In this document: positions 43,105 to 52,608 of the stretch, piece after piece
Layout: each line of letters begins with the position of its first letter
Position numbering within the stretch: the first letter of the stretch is position 1
NCBI GenBank assembly: GCA_030604885.1
Contig: JAUVUZ010000009.1
Span: forward strand, 1 to 64,000
DNA length: 64,000 bases
Reading direction: 5' to 3'
Source: Alphaproteobacteria bacterium
GTDB taxonomy: Bacteria; Pseudomonadota; Alphaproteobacteria; Rhodospirillales; Rhodospirillaceae
Program-made: the position numbers and the translations under genes
The notes under the pieces: model-generated
What the model was told of the DNA's origin: nothing
Databases searched by the model: none
Seen by the model: only the letters and a program-made list of their open reading frames with translations

Positions 43105-43554
43105 ATGCGCGTGGTGGTGCAACGGGTTGCGGAAGCGAAGGTGGAGATGGAGGGGCGGCCGGTCGGGCGCGTCGGCGCGGGGCTGCTGATCCTGGTGTGC
43201 GCCGAAACCGGCGACGCGGACGCGGACGCCGATTTCCTCGCCCGCAAGATCGCCGCGCTGCGCATCTTCCGCGACGACGCCGACAAGATGAACCGCTCGG
43301 TCAAGGACGTGGGCGGCGGCGCCCTGGTGGTGAGCCAGTTCACCCTGGCGGCGGCGTGGCGCAACGGCAACCGCCCCGGCTTCTCCGCCGCCGCGCCGCC
43401 CGCCGAGGGGGAGCGGCTGTACCGCCGCTTCTGCGACGCGCTGACCGCCGAGGGGGTGCCGGTGGAGACCGGCGAGTTCGGCGCGCACATGGCGGTGTCG
43501 CTGGTCAACGACGGCCCGGTGACGATCTGGATGGACACCCGCGACCCGCGCTGA
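43105..43554 (+). CDS. dtd: D-aminoacyl-tRNA deacylase
   Basis: A 149-residue enzyme that removes D-amino acids (and mischarged Gly) from tRNA. Family marks: [15 protein letters not shown] at the N-terminus, the active-site SQFTLAA near residue 78, [10 protein letters not shown], and the Gly-cisPro-equivalent loop [11 protein letters not shown] at the end. GGAGG lies before the ATG. It stands alone, about 100 nt upstream of the msr operon. Confidence 0.96.
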   Translation: MRVVVQRVAEAKVEMEGRPVGRVGAGLLILVCAETGDADADADFLARKIAALRIFRDDADKMNRSVKDVGGGALVVSQFTLAAAWRNGNRPGFSAAAPPAEGERLYRRFCDALTAEGVPVETGEFGAHMAVSLVNDGPVTIWMDTRDPR

Positions 43555-43653
43555 CCGCCGTCTATGGAAACCATGCCCGGCCGCCCACTTTAGAATGTGA
43601 GCGGCTTGCACCATGTTGTGGGGACGGCATTCCAGCAGTCGGAGGACCGCCCC

Positions 43654-44145
43654 ATGCTTTCCCGCCGCAGCACCCTCGGTCTCGGCCTCGCCGCCGCGGC
43701 GGCCTGGGCCGGCGCGCGGACGATCCCGCGCGGCGACGCCGCCGCCCCCGGCGAGACCTTCCCCTTCGCCCTGTCCGACGCCGAATGGCGCGCCCGCCTC
43801 AGCCCCGAGCAATATGCGGTGCTGCGGCGGGAGGACACCGAGCGCCCCTACACCAGCCCCCTCAACGGCGAGAAGCGCCCGGGCATCTTCGCCTGCGCCG
43901 GGTGCGGCCAGCCGCTGTTCCGCTCCGACGTGAAATACGACAGCCGCACCGGCTGGCCGAGCTTCTGGACCGCCATCGACAAGGCGGTGGGCAGCCGCCA
44001 GGACCGCTCCCTCGGCATGGTGCGGACGGAAGTGCATTGCAGCAACTGCGGCGGCCACCTCGGCCACCTGTTCCCCGACGGCCCGCCGCCCACCGGCCTG
44101 CGCTACTGCATCAACGGCCTCGCGCTCGCCTTCCAACCCGCCTGA
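43654..44145 (+). CDS. msrB: Exported peptide-methionine (R)-S-oxide reductase MsrB
   Basis: A 163-residue enzyme reducing Met-R-sulfoxide in proteins. The N-terminus MLSRRSTLGLGLAAAAAWAG is a twin-arginine-like signal. The zinc site is CAGC and CSNC; the catalytic Cys lies in GLRYCINGLAL. The usual YTSPLNGEKRPG and YDSRTGWPSFW segments are present. GGAGGA lies 8 nt before the ATG at 43654. It is first of three tightly spaced genes (msrB-dipZ-msrA), so repair probably takes place in the periplasm. Confidence 0.93.
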   Translation: MLSRRSTLGLGLAAAAAWAGARTIPRGDAAAPGETFPFALSDAEWRARLSPEQYAVLRREDTERPYTSPLNGEKRPGIFACAGCGQPLFRSDVKYDSRTGWPSFWTAIDKAVGSRQDRSLGMVRTEVHCSNCGGHLGHLFPDGPPPTGLRYCINGLALAFQPA

Positions 44146-44157
44146 GGAGCGCCTGAC

Positions 44158-45843
44158 ATGCTGCTGTTGGTGGCCTATCTCGGCGGGGTTCTGACGATCC
44201 TCAGCCCGTGCATTCTGCCGGTTCTGCCGTTCGTGTTCGCCCGCGCGGGCAAGAGCTTCGCCCGCAACGGCCTGCCGCTGCTGGCGGGCCTCACCCTCAC
44301 CTTCGCCGTCGTCGGCAGCCTCGCCGCCGCGGGCGGGGCGTGGGCGGCGCGGGGCAACGAGATCGGCCGCTGGGCGGCGCTGCTGGTCCTCGCCCTGATG
44401 GGCGCGGCGCTGGTGTTCCCCGCCCTCGCGGCGTGGGCGGCGCGGCCGTTCGTCGGCCTGGGCGAGCGGGTGTCGGCGGCGGCGGGCGTGGGCGACGGCC
44501 CGGGTGGCGCGGCGCTCACCGGCGTCGCCACCGGCCTGGTGTGGGCGCCCTGCGCCGGGCCGATCCTCGGGCTGATCCTCGGCGGCGCGGCGCTCCAGGG
44601 CGGCGGCGCGGCCCCGGCGCTGGCGGCCTACGCCCTCGGCGCCGCCACCTCGCTGGCGGTGGCGCTGCTGGCGGGCGGGCGGATCATGGCGGCGATGAAG
44701 CGCCGCATCGGCTTCGGCGAAGGTCTGCGGCGCGGCCTCGGGGTTCTGGTGCTGGCGGGCGTGGCGGTGGCGGCGCTGGGGGCGGACACCCTGGCGCGCT
44801 GGTCCGGCCCCGGCACCGCGCGGCTGGAGCAGGCGCTGCTCGACCGCCTGCCGAACGCCGCGCCGCCGCGCCGGGCGGCCCAGGCGACACCGCTCGCCAC
44901 CCTGGCGGAGGCCACCGGCTGGCTCAACGGCCCGCCGCTCACCGCCGAGGCGCTGGCGGGCAAGGTGGTGCTGGTGGACTTCTGGACCTATTCCTGCATC
45001 AACTGCGTGCGGGCGATCCCCCACGTCCGCGCCCTCGACGCCCGCTACCGCGACAAGGGGCTGACCATCGTCGGCGTCCACACCCCCGAATTCGCGTTCG
45101 AGAAGATCGAGCGCAACGTCCGCAAGGCCACCGCCGACATGAAGATCGGCTATCCGGTGGCGCTGGACAACGACTACGCGATCTGGGGCGGCTTCGCCAA
45201 CCGCTACTGGCCCGCCCAATACCTGATCGACGGCCAGGGGCGGATTCGCTACACCCACTTCGGCGAGGGCGGCGAGGCCGAAACCGAACGCGCGATCCGC
45301 GACCTGCTGGCGGCCCAGGGCGCCGCCGATCTGGGCGAGACGGTGGCGCCCCTCGACCTCGAAGGGGCGGAAATGCCCGCCGACTTCGCCAACGTCCGCT
45401 CGCCGGAAACCTACCTCGGCTTCGAGCGCACCGAGGGCTTCGCCTCGCCGCAGGGGATCGCCCGCAACACCGCCACCGCCTATTCCGCGCCGTCGAGCCT
45501 CGCCCTCAACCAGTGGGCGCTGGCGGGCGAATGGGCGGTCGGGGCGGAGGACGCGGTGCTCGCCCGGGCGGGCGGCCGGGTGGAAATGCGCTTCCACGCG
45601 CGGGACCTGCACCTCGTCCTCGGCCCCGGGCCGGAGGGCGCGCCGGTGCGCTTCCGCATCACCGTGGACGGCGCCGCGCCCGGCGCCCTCGCGGGGGTGG
45701 ACGTGGACGCGCAAGGCAACGGCCGGGTGAACGAACACCGCCTCTACCAGCTCGTGCGCCAGCCCGGCGAGGTGCGCGAGCGCAGCTTCGCCATCGAGTT
45801 CCTGGACCCCGGGGTCCAGGCCTTCGCCTTCACCTTCGGTTAG
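44158..45843 (+). CDS. DipZ-type CcdA-thioredoxin fusion
   Basis: A 561-residue protein in three parts. Residues 1-220 form a CcdA-like membrane domain with the two redox Cys (LSPCILPVLPF and WAPCAGPILGL). Residues about 260-400 are a periplasmic thioredoxin-like domain with active site YSCINCVRAIPH. Residues about 410-561 are a beta-rich, carbohydrate-module-like domain seen in DipZ proteins. It should carry electrons from cytoplasmic thioredoxin across the membrane. Lying between msrB and msrA, its natural clients are those two reductases. Confidence 0.92.
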   Translation: MLLLVAYLGGVLTILSPCILPVLPFVFARAGKSFARNGLPLLAGLTLTFAVVGSLAAAGGAWAARGNEIGRWAALLVLALMGAALVFPALAAWAARPFVGLGERVSAAAGVGDGPGGAALTGVATGLVWAPCAGPILGLILGGAALQGGGAAPALAAYALGAATSLAVALLAGGRIMAAMKRRIGFGEGLRRGLGVLVLAGVAVAALGADTLARWSGPGTARLEQALLDRLPNAAPPRRAAQATPLATLAEATGWLNGPPLTAEALAGKVVLVDFWTYSCINCVRAIPHVRALDARYRDKGLTIVGVHTPEFAFEKIERNVRKATADMKIGYPVALDNDYAIWGGFANRYWPAQYLIDGQGRIRYTHFGEGGEAETERAIRDLLAAQGAADLGETVAPLDLEGAEMPADFANVRSPETYLGFERTEGFASPQGIARNTATAYSAPSSLALNQWALAGEWAVGAEDAVLARAGGRVEMRFHARDLHLVLGPGPEGAPVRFRITVDGAAPGALAGVDVDAQGNGRVNEHRLYQLVRQPGEVRERSFAIEFLDPGVQAFAFTFG

Positions 45844-45854
45844 GAGCACCGGCC

Positions 45855-46598
45855 ATGCTGCACATGGGTTTCCGCAAGCGCGCGTTCCGCAACGGGCCGT
45901 TCCGGCGGCGGAACTGGTGGAAGAGCGTCGGCATCCTGGCGCTTCTGCTGGCGCCGTTCCTCAGCGCGCCGGAGGCGGGCGCCGCCGCCGCCAACCGCGC
46001 CCTGCCCGCCCCCGAGATCGACCCGCCGCTCGACGCCGAGCGGGAAACCGCGGTGCTGGCGGGCGGCTGCTTCTGGGGGGTGCAGGCGGTGTTCCAGCAC
46101 ACCAAGGGGGTGCTGCGCGCCACCTCGGGCTACGCGGGCGGCGACGCCAAGACCGCCGACTACGACCGCGTCTCCAGCGGCCGCACCCAGCACGCGGAGG
46201 CGGTGGAGGTGGTGTTCGACCCGAGGCAGATCAGCTACGGCGAACTGTTGCGGGTGTTCTTCTCGGTGGTTCTGGACCCCACCGAGGTCAACCGCCAAGG
46301 GCCGGACGTGGGGCCGCAGTACCGCTCGGAGATCTTCGCCGCCGATGCGCGCCAGACCGAGATCGCCCGCGCCTACGTCGCCCAGCTCGACGCCGCCAAG
46401 GCCTTCGACAAGCCGATCGCCACCAAGGTGAGCGCGGCGATGCCGTTCTACCCGGCGGAACCCTATCATCAGGATTTCGCCACCCGCTTCCCCAACCACC
46501 CCTACATCGTGTTCCACGACAAGCCGAAGATCGCCGCGCTGCGCAAGGCCTTTCCCAAGGCCTACCGCACCGAGCCGGTGCTGGTGGGGAAGAACTGA
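45855..46598 (+). CDS. msrA: Exported peptide-methionine (S)-S-oxide reductase MsrA
   Basis: A 247-residue enzyme for Met-S-sulfoxide. A basic N-terminus (RKRAFRNGPFRRRNWW) followed by a hydrophobic stretch (about 27-45) forms a signal or anchor. The active-site motif is AGGCFWGVQAVF, with GYAGGD, HAEAVEVVFDP and FYPAEPYHQDF following. GGAG lies 8 nt before ATG 45855. It begins 11 nt after dipZ and ends 4 nt from the convergent mnmA stop. Confidence 0.93.
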   Translation: MLHMGFRKRAFRNGPFRRRNWWKSVGILALLLAPFLSAPEAGAAAANRALPAPEIDPPLDAERETAVLAGGCFWGVQAVFQHTKGVLRATSGYAGGDAKTADYDRVSSGRTQHAEAVEVVFDPRQISYGELLRVFFSVVLDPTEVNRQGPDVGPQYRSEIFAADARQTEIARAYVAQLDAAKAFDKPIATKVSAAMPFYPAEPYHQDFATRFPNHPYIVFHDKPKIAALRKAFPKAYRTEPVLVGKN

Positions 46599-46602
46599 GG
46601 GA

Positions 46603-47682
46603 TCAGGCGCGGATCCAGCCGCCGCCGAGCATGCGGTCGTCGTCGTAGAACACGCAGGCCTGGCCCGGCGCGATCGCCGAGAACGCCTGGGCGAGGCGCA
46701 CCTCCGCCTCGCCGCCGCCGAGATCGGCGAGGGTGGCGGGAACGGCGCGGGAGGCGGAGCGCAGCTTCACCATCACCGCCGCGCCGTCGAAGCTGCCCTC
46801 GCCCAGCCAGTTGACGTCGGCGATGCGCAGCGACATCCCCTCGAGGGCCGAGGCGGGGCCGACCACGACGCGGTTGGCGGCGGCGTCGAGGCGGATCACG
46901 TACAGCGGTTCGGCGGAGGAAATGCCCAAGCCCCGGCGCTGGCCGACGGTGTAGCCGACGATGCCCTCGTGCCGCCCCAGCACCTTGCCCGCCAGATCGA
47001 CGATCTCGCCGGGGCGCGCCGCCTCGGCGTCGAGGCCGCGCACCACCTTGGCGTAGTCGCCGCCGGGCACGAAGCAGATGTCCTGGCTGTCGGCCTTGGC
47101 CGCCACCGGCAGGCCGAACTCCTGGGCGAGGCGGCGGGTTTCGGCCTTGTCGACGATGTCGCCGAGCGGGAACACCGCGCCCGCCAGCTGCTCGCGGGTG
47201 AGCTGGAACAGGAAGTAGCTCTGGTCGCGCTTCGGGTCGCGCGCGCGGCGCACCTCCGGCCCGCCCGCCCCCGGCACGCGGCGTACGTAATGCCCGGTGG
47301 CGAGGGCGTCGGCGCCCCAGTCGGCGGCGCCCTTGGCCATTTCGCCGAACTTGATCTTGCGGTTGCACACCGCGCACGGCAGCGGCGTCTCGCCCGCCTT
47401 GTATCCGGCGGCGAACGGCTCCATCACCTCGCGGCGGAAGGCCTCCACGTGGTCGAGCACGCGATGCGGAATGCCGAGCTGGGCGGCGACGCGCTCGGCA
47501 TCGGCGATCGCCTTGTCGGCGGGCGGCAGGTCGAACAGCCGCATCGTCACGCCCACCACGTCGAAGCCCAGGCGCTGCATCAGCACCGCCGTCACCGAGC
47601 TGTCCACGCCGCCCGACATCGCGACGCATACCCGGGAGCCGGGGGCGAGGTGGGCGGTGGCGGCGCGGAACGCTTCGAGCAT
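46603..47682 (-). CDS. mnmA: tRNA-specific 2-thiouridylase MnmA
   Basis: A 359-residue enzyme that thiolates U34 of tRNA Lys, Glu and Gln. The ATP pyrophosphatase loop is VAMSGGVDSSVTAVLM; the catalytic Cys pair lies in PCAVCNRKIKF and SQDICFVPGG. The C-terminal beta-barrels are complete. It needs sulfur from a cysteine desulfurase, which is not present in the window. The ATG overlaps the ferredoxin stop (TGATG), so the two are coupled. Confidence 0.96.
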   Translation of the reverse strand: MLEAFRAATAHLAPGSRVCVAMSGGVDSSVTAVLMQRLGFDVVGVTMRLFDLPPADKAIADAERVAAQLGIPHRVLDHVEAFRREVMEPFAAGYKAGETPLPCAVCNRKIKFGEMAKGAADWGADALATGHYVRRVPGAGGPEVRRARDPKRDQSYFLFQLTREQLAGAVFPLGDIVDKAETRRLAQEFGLPVAAKADSQDICFVPGGDYAKVVRGLDAEAARPGEIVDLAGKVLGRHEGIVGYTVGQRRGLGISSAEPLYVIRLDAAANRVVVGPASALEGMSLRIADVNWLGEGSFDGAAVMVKLRSASRAVPATLADLGGGEAEVRLAQAFSAIAPGQACVFYDDDRMLGGGWIRA

Positions 47683-47999
47683 CAGTCCTCCTTGGGCGGC
47701 AGCTTCACCACCAGGCCGTCCAGCTCGTCCGACATGCGGATCTGGCAGCCGAGGCGCGAGGTGGCGGTGACGCCGAACGCCATATCGAGCATGTCCTCCT
47801 CGTTCTCCGAGGCTTCGTCCAGCTTTTCGAACCACTGGGGTTCGACGATCACGTGGCAGGTGGCGCAGGCGAGCGAGCCTTCGCACGCGCCCTCCAGCTC
47901 GACGCCGTGGAGGTGCGCGACCTCCATCACCGACAGCCCGTCGGGGGCCTCGACCTCGCGCCGGGTGCCGTCGCGCTCGATGAAAGTCAGTTTCGCCAT
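47682..47999 (-). CDS. ISC-type [2Fe-2S] ferredoxin
   Basis: A 105-residue adrenodoxin-like ferredoxin. The ligand Cys occur in [16 protein letters not shown] (C-x5-C-x2-C) and, 37 residues on, RLGCQI. This is the Isc ferredoxin type that supplies electrons for Fe-S cluster assembly. The start is ATG 47999, 9 nt after AAGGAG. It lies between iscR and mnmA; iscS, iscU and hscAB, which usually stand here, are missing from this spot. Confidence 0.92.
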   Translation of the reverse strand: MAKLTFIERDGTRREVEAPDGLSVMEVAHLHGVELEGACEGSLACATCHVIVEPQWFEKLDEASENEEDMLDMAFGVTATSRLGCQIRMSDELDGLVVKLPPKED

Positions 48000-48091
48000 T
48001 TCGGCATGCTCCTTGGAAACGTCTTCGCGGCCCCGCCCCTTGAATGCGGGTCGGGGCTGCTCATAGCAAAATTCCGGACCGGGAAGAACCC

Positions 48092-48553
48092 CTATTGCGC
48101 CGCCGTGCCTTGCGAGCCGTGGAACATGCCGCTGGTGCCGAGCACCCGGCGCTGCACCACCTCGTCGAGGGTCACCGAACTCAGGTAGAGGTAGATCTGG
48201 TTCGAAAGCTCCTCCCACAGGTCGTGGGTGAGGCAGCGGCCCTTGTTGTTGTGGCAGCCCGCCGGGGTGCCGGGGGCGCAGCGGGTCGCCTGGATCGGCT
48301 CGTCCACCGCCAGGATGATGTCGGAAATGCGGATCTCCGCGCCCGGCCGCGCCAGGCGATAGCCGCCGCCCGGGCCGCGCACCGATTTCACCAGCGCGCC
48401 CTTGCGGAGCTTGCCGAACAGCTGTTCGAGATAGGACAGCGAAATTTCCTGACGCGTCGCGATGTCGGCGAGGGCGACCGGCTTGCCGCCGCCCTGCGAC
48501 GCGAGATCGGCCATCGCCATCACGGCATAACGTCCTTTGGTGCTGAGCCTCAC
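48092..48553 (-). CDS. iscR: Rrf2-family regulator, IscR type
   Basis: A 153-residue winged-helix regulator beginning [18 protein letters not shown]. The recognition helix region is [22 protein letters not shown], followed by the wing [10 protein letters not shown]. Three Cys ([11 protein letters not shown], then RCLTHDLW) form the presumed [2Fe-2S] site, with C-x7-C-x6-C spacing of the alphaproteobacterial form. It senses Fe-S status. It lies 19 nt after cysE, so the gene order cysE-iscR-fdx-mnmA may be one unit. Confidence 0.93.
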   Translation of the reverse strand: MRLSTKGRYAVMAMADLASQGGGKPVALADIATRQEISLSYLEQLFGKLRKGALVKSVRGPGGGYRLARPGAEIRISDIILAVDEPIQATRCAPGTPAGCHNNKGRCLTHDLWEELSNQIYLYLSSVTLDEVVQRRVLGTSGMFHGSQGTAAQ

Positions 48554-48572
48554 CGTTAACTCCTGACCGTTC

Positions 48573-49307
48573 TTACGGGTCGTTCCCGGTTTCGGCCGGG
48601 GGCGCCTTGCGCCGCCGCGGCTTCGCCGGCTGTTGCGCCGCCGCGAGGCGGCCTTCGAGGTCCTGCACCCGCTTGCACAGCGCCTCGATCTGGCGATGCA
48701 CGCCCTTCAAATCCTGACCCACCGGGTCGGGCGCGTTCAGCCCCACGCCGTAGGCGCGGAACGCATCCTCGCGCTGCGCCGGCCGTTCCCGCCCCGCCAT
48801 CTTCGCCGGAATTCCCACCATCGTCGCACCGCGCGGAACGTCCTTGAGAACCACCGCGTTGGCGCCGATGCGCGCGCCCGCCCCGATCAGGAGCGGACCC
48901 AGAACCTGGGCCCCGGAGCCGACGATTACGCCTTGCTCCAAGGTTGGGTGTCTTTTGCCAACATCAAGGGAGGTGCCGCCCAAAGTCACACCGTGGTAGA
49001 GGGTCACGTCGTCGCCGATTTCCGCGGTTTCGCCGATCACCACGCCGGTACCGTGGTCGATGAACACGCGGCGGCCGATGGTGGCGCCGGGGTGGATCTC
49101 GATGCCGGTCATGATCTTGCCGAAATTCGACAGGAACCTCGCAAGAAAGTGGAAGCCGCGCACCCACAGCCAATGGGTGACGCGGTGATAGATCACCGCA
49201 TGCAGGCCCGGATAGCAGAACAGCACCTCCCAAAACCCGCGGGCGGCGGGGTCTTTGGCGACGATGTTGTCTATGTCTTCCTTTAGATGCTTGAAAGGAT
49301 GAGGCAT
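48573..49307 (-). CDS. cysE: Serine O-acetyltransferase
   Basis: A 244-residue enzyme making O-acetylserine, the precursor of cysteine. An N-terminal helical part ([19 protein letters not shown]) leads to the left-handed beta-helix with hexapeptide repeats: [41 protein letters not shown] Lys/Pro-rich tail (about 205-244) follows. Compact serine acetyltransferases of this type lack the long N-terminal domain of E. coli CysE. The start is ATG 49307; the ribosome site is weak. Cysteine supply fits the Fe-S and thiolation genes downstream. Confidence 0.95.
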   Translation of the reverse strand: MPHPFKHLKEDIDNIVAKDPAARGFWEVLFCYPGLHAVIYHRVTHWLWVRGFHFLARFLSNFGKIMTGIEIHPGATIGRRVFIDHGTGVVIGETAEIGDDVTLYHGVTLGGTSLDVGKRHPTLEQGVIVGSGAQVLGPLLIGAGARIGANAVVLKDVPRGATMVGIPAKMAGRERPAQREDAFRAYGVGLNAPDPVGQDLKGVHRQIEALCKRVQDLEGRLAAAQQPAKPRRRKAPPAETGNDP

Positions 49308-49519
49308 AACTGTGCTAAACTTCCGTTGCCGCTCGGGACGGTTTATATAACCGGAATACCTGAGGGGAGAATGTATGCGCGAAAGCCATGAAATCTCAAG
49401 GCTGAATATCATATATCCGACAAAGGCAATCACCTAACCGGAAGGACCGGGGCCGCCCCAGCGGCGTGCGCCGAACCGCCGATACGCAGATTTTCCCCCA
49501 AACGGACACAGTCGAATCG

Positions 49520-50173
49520 ATGCCAGACGTTATCATCAATGGACCGGAAGGCCGGCTCGAGGGCCGCTACACCCATTCGAAGGTCGACAACGCGCCGATC
49601 GCGCTGGTGCTGCACCCCGACCCCCGCCACGGCGGCACGATGAACAACAAGGTGGTGTACAACACCTACCACGCCTTCGCGCGCAACGGGTTCTCGGTGC
49701 TCCGCATCAATTTCCGCGGAGTCGGCCGCAGCCAGGGCAGCTTCGACAACGGCGTCGGCGAGCTTTCGGACGCCGCCTCGGCGCTCGACTGGTTGCAGTC
49801 GGTGAACGCCAACGCCGGGGCGTGCTGGATCGCCGGATTCAGCTTCGGCGCGTGGATCAGCATGCAGCTGCTGATGCGGCGGCCGGAGATCGAGGGCTTC
49901 GTCTCGGTGGCCCCGCCCGCCAACATCTTCGACTTCACCTTCCTCGCGCCCTGCCCGTCGTCGGGCCTGATCGTCCAGGGCGGCGCCGACGACATCGTGC
50001 CCGAAAGCGCGGTGGCGAAGCTCGTCAACAAGCTCTCGGCGCAGAAGAACATCGCGGTGGACTACCACCTGATCCCGCAGGCGGACCACTTCTTCGGCGA
50101 GCAACTGCCGGAAATGACGCTGGCGATCTCCAACTACCTCGAACGGCGCCTGCGCGCGCCGCGGCAGATCTGA
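49520..50173 (+). CDS. Alpha/beta hydrolase, dienelactone-hydrolase-like
   Basis: A 217-residue cytoplasmic hydrolase. LVLHPDPRHGGTMNNKVV gives the oxyanion strand; FRGVGRSQGSFDNG follows. The nucleophile elbow is AGFSFGAWIS (Ser), the acid is in GGADDIVP, and the His is in PQADHFFGEQL, so the triad is complete. This small subfamily is widespread in Proteobacteria and uncharacterised. The start is ATG 49520. It is divergent from cysE; the roughly 210-nt space between them should carry both promoters. Confidence 0.88.
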   Translation: MPDVIINGPEGRLEGRYTHSKVDNAPIALVLHPDPRHGGTMNNKVVYNTYHAFARNGFSVLRINFRGVGRSQGSFDNGVGELSDAASALDWLQSVNANAGACWIAGFSFGAWISMQLLMRRPEIEGFVSVAPPANIFDFTFLAPCPSSGLIVQGGADDIVPESAVAKLVNKLSAQKNIAVDYHLIPQADHFFGEQLPEMTLAISNYLERRLRAPRQI

Positions 50174-50180
50174 GCCAAGC

Positions 50181-51281
50181 TCACGCCGGGCGGTGCATCG
50201 CGCCGCCCGGCAGCGGCTGCCGCACCCCGGTGGTGCCGGGGAAGCTCTGCGGCAGCCCGCGCGCCGAGCGCGCCGCGAGATAGGCGAACGCCTGGGCCTC
50301 GAGGGCGTCGCCGTCCCACCCCACGTCCTCCGCCTTCAGCACCGGCACGCCGAGCGCCGCCGCCAGCCCGCGCATCAGCGCCGGGTTGTGGCGGCCGCCG
50401 CCGGTCACCACCCACGCCGACGGGCGCTCGGGCAGCTGTTCGGCCGCCACCGCCACCGCCTTCACGGTGAACCCGGCGAGCGTCGCCGCGCCGTCCTGGA
50501 GCGACATCGCCCCCGGCGCGATCGGCGCGAAGGCGTCGCGGTCCAGCGACTTGGGCGGCGGGGTGAGGAAGAACCGCGCCCCCATCGCCTGGGCGATCCA
50601 GGCATCGTCCGCCCGCCCGGCGAGGGCGAGGCGGCCGTCGCGGTCGCAGTCTCCGGCGCCGTGGCGCGCCACCCAGTCGTCGATCAGGGCGTTGCCCGGC
50701 CCGGTGTCGCAGGCGATCATCGCACCGCCCGGTGCGATCGCTGTGAGGTTGGCGACGCCGCCCAGGTTGAGCACCGCCACCCAGCCCTCGGGCCGCCCCG
50801 CCCAGCCGCGCACCAGGGCGCGGTGGAACACCGGCACCAGCGGCGCCCCCTGCCCGCCCGCCGCCACGTCGGCGGAGCGGAAATCCGCCACCACCGGCAC
50901 CCCGGTGAGGCGCGCCAGCAGCGCGCCGTCGCCGATCTGCACGGTCACGCCGCGCTCCGGCGCATGCAGGATGGTCTGGCCGTGGAAGCCGATCAGCTCG
51001 GGCGACGCCCACTCCGCCCCCGCCTCGGCCAGCAGCGCCGCCACCGCGTCGGCGTGCAGGTGGGTGATCTCCTCCGCCACCGCGCGCACCTCGGGGGCCT
51101 CGCGGTCGTCGCGGCCGAACGCGGCACGGATGCGCGCGCGGGTGGCGGCGGCGTAGGGGAAGGTGCGGCGCGGGCCGAAGGCGGAGACGCTCTCGCCGTC
51201 GGTGACGAGCAGCGCGGCGTCCACCCCGTCGACCGAGGTTCCGCTCATCAGACCGAGGGCGACTGCCGGATGGGTGTTCAT
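50181..51281 (-). CDS. anmK: Anhydro-N-acetylmuramic acid kinase
   Basis: A 366-residue sugar kinase of the actin-like fold that phosphorylates anhydroMurNAc during cell-wall recycling. Motifs: LGLMSGTSVDGVDAALL at the N-terminus, GFHGQTILHAP, ADFRSADVAAGGQGAPLVPV, and DTGPGNALID. It is divergent from tyrS with 76 nt between the starts, a pairing seen in other Alphaproteobacteria. Confidence 0.96.
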   Translation of the reverse strand: MNTHPAVALGLMSGTSVDGVDAALLVTDGESVSAFGPRRTFPYAAATRARIRAAFGRDDREAPEVRAVAEEITHLHADAVAALLAEAGAEWASPELIGFHGQTILHAPERGVTVQIGDGALLARLTGVPVVADFRSADVAAGGQGAPLVPVFHRALVRGWAGRPEGWVAVLNLGGVANLTAIAPGGAMIACDTGPGNALIDDWVARHGAGDCDRDGRLALAGRADDAWIAQAMGARFFLTPPPKSLDRDAFAPIAPGAMSLQDGAATLAGFTVKAVAVAAEQLPERPSAWVVTGGGRHNPALMRGLAAALGVPVLKAEDVGWDGDALEAQAFAYLAARSARGLPQSFPGTTGVRQPLPGGAMHRPA

Positions 51282-51357
51282 AAACGCTGGCTCCCGACCG
51301 AGGCATCCGCTAAAACAGGCGGGTTTTCCCCTTCAGAGCTAGCATAAGACGAGCATC

Positions 51358-52608
51358 ATGAGCAGCTTCAAATCGGCCTTTCTGCAAACCGTCTCCGAGC
51401 GCGGCTACATCCACCAGTGTACCGACCTCGAAGGACTGGACGCGACCTTCGCGGGCGGGCCGATTCCGGCGTATATCGGCTTCGACTGCACGGCGGACAG
51501 CCTGCACGTCGGCTCGATGGTGCCGATCATGCTGCTGCGCCGCCTGCAACAGAGCGGCCACAAGCCGATCGTGCTGATGGGCGGCGGCACCACCAAGGTG
51601 GGCGACCCCACCGGCCGCGACACCGCGCGGGCGATGCTCACCGACGACGACATCGCGCGGAACATGGCGGGCATCAAAAAGGTGTTCGAGAAGTTCCTGA
51701 CCTTCGGCGACGGCCCCACCGACGCCATCATGATCAACAACGCGGACTGGCTCGACCGCCTCAACTACCTGGAATTCCTGCGCGATTACGGCCGCCACTT
51801 CTCGGTCAACCGCATGCTGTCGTTCGATTCGGTGAAGCTGCGCCTGGAGCGCGAGACGCCGATGTCGTTCCTGGAATTCAACTACATGATCCTCCAGGCC
51901 TACGACTTCCTCGAAATCCACCGCACCCACGCGTGCCGCCTGCAGATGGGCGGGTCGGACCAGTGGGGCAACATCGTCAACGGCGTCGAGCTGGGACGCC
52001 GGGTGGACGGCGCCGAGCTGTTCGGCCTCACCACGCCGCTCATCACCACCGCCTCGGGCGCGAAGATGGGCAAGACCGCACAGGGCGCGGTGTGGCTCAA
52101 CGAGGAGCGCCTGCCCGCCTACGACTACTGGCAGTTCTGGCGCAACACCGAGGACGCCGACGTGGGCCGCTTCCTCAAGCTGTTCACCGACCTGCCGATG
52201 GACGAGATCCGCCGCCTGGAGTCGCTCGAGGGCGCCGAGATCAACGAGGCGAAGAAGGTGCTCGCCAACGCCGCCACCACCCTGTGCCGGGGCGCGGAGG
52301 CCGCCGCCGCCGCCGAGGAGACCGCCCGCAAGACCTTCGAACAGGGCCTCACCGGCGACGCGCTGCCGTCGGTGGAGATCGCCGCCGCCCGCCTCGCCGA
52401 GGGCTATTCGGTGGCCGACGCGATGGTCGACACCGGCCTCTGCGCCTCCAAGGGCGAGGCGCGGCGGATGATCAAGCAGGGCGGCGTGAAGATCAACGAC
52501 GCGCCCCTCGCCGACCCGGAGGCGAAGCTCGCCGCCGATCAAGTGGCCGACGGCCAGATCAAGCTCTCGGCGGGCAAGAAGCGCCACGCCCTGGTCAAGG
52601 TGGGCTGA
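51358..52608 (+). CDS. tyrS: Tyrosyl-tRNA synthetase
   Basis: A 416-residue class I synthetase. The HIGH-like motif is in [11 protein letters not shown], the tyrosine/ATP loop in [19 protein letters not shown], the [10 protein letters not shown] segment is present, and the KMSKS-like signature reads [14 protein letters not shown]. The C-terminal S4 RNA-binding domain is complete ([19 protein letters not shown]). The last 14 nt overlap the convergent lipid-kinase gene. Confidence 0.97.
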   Translation: MSSFKSAFLQTVSERGYIHQCTDLEGLDATFAGGPIPAYIGFDCTADSLHVGSMVPIMLLRRLQQSGHKPIVLMGGGTTKVGDPTGRDTARAMLTDDDIARNMAGIKKVFEKFLTFGDGPTDAIMINNADWLDRLNYLEFLRDYGRHFSVNRMLSFDSVKLRLERETPMSFLEFNYMILQAYDFLEIHRTHACRLQMGGSDQWGNIVNGVELGRRVDGAELFGLTTPLITTASGAKMGKTAQGAVWLNEERLPAYDYWQFWRNTEDADVGRFLKLFTDLPMDEIRRLESLEGAEINEAKKVLANAATTLCRGAEAAAAAEETARKTFEQGLTGDALPSVEIAAARLAEGYSVADAMVDTGLCASKGEARRMIKQGGVKINDAPLADPEAKLAADQVADGQIKLSAGKKRHALVKVG

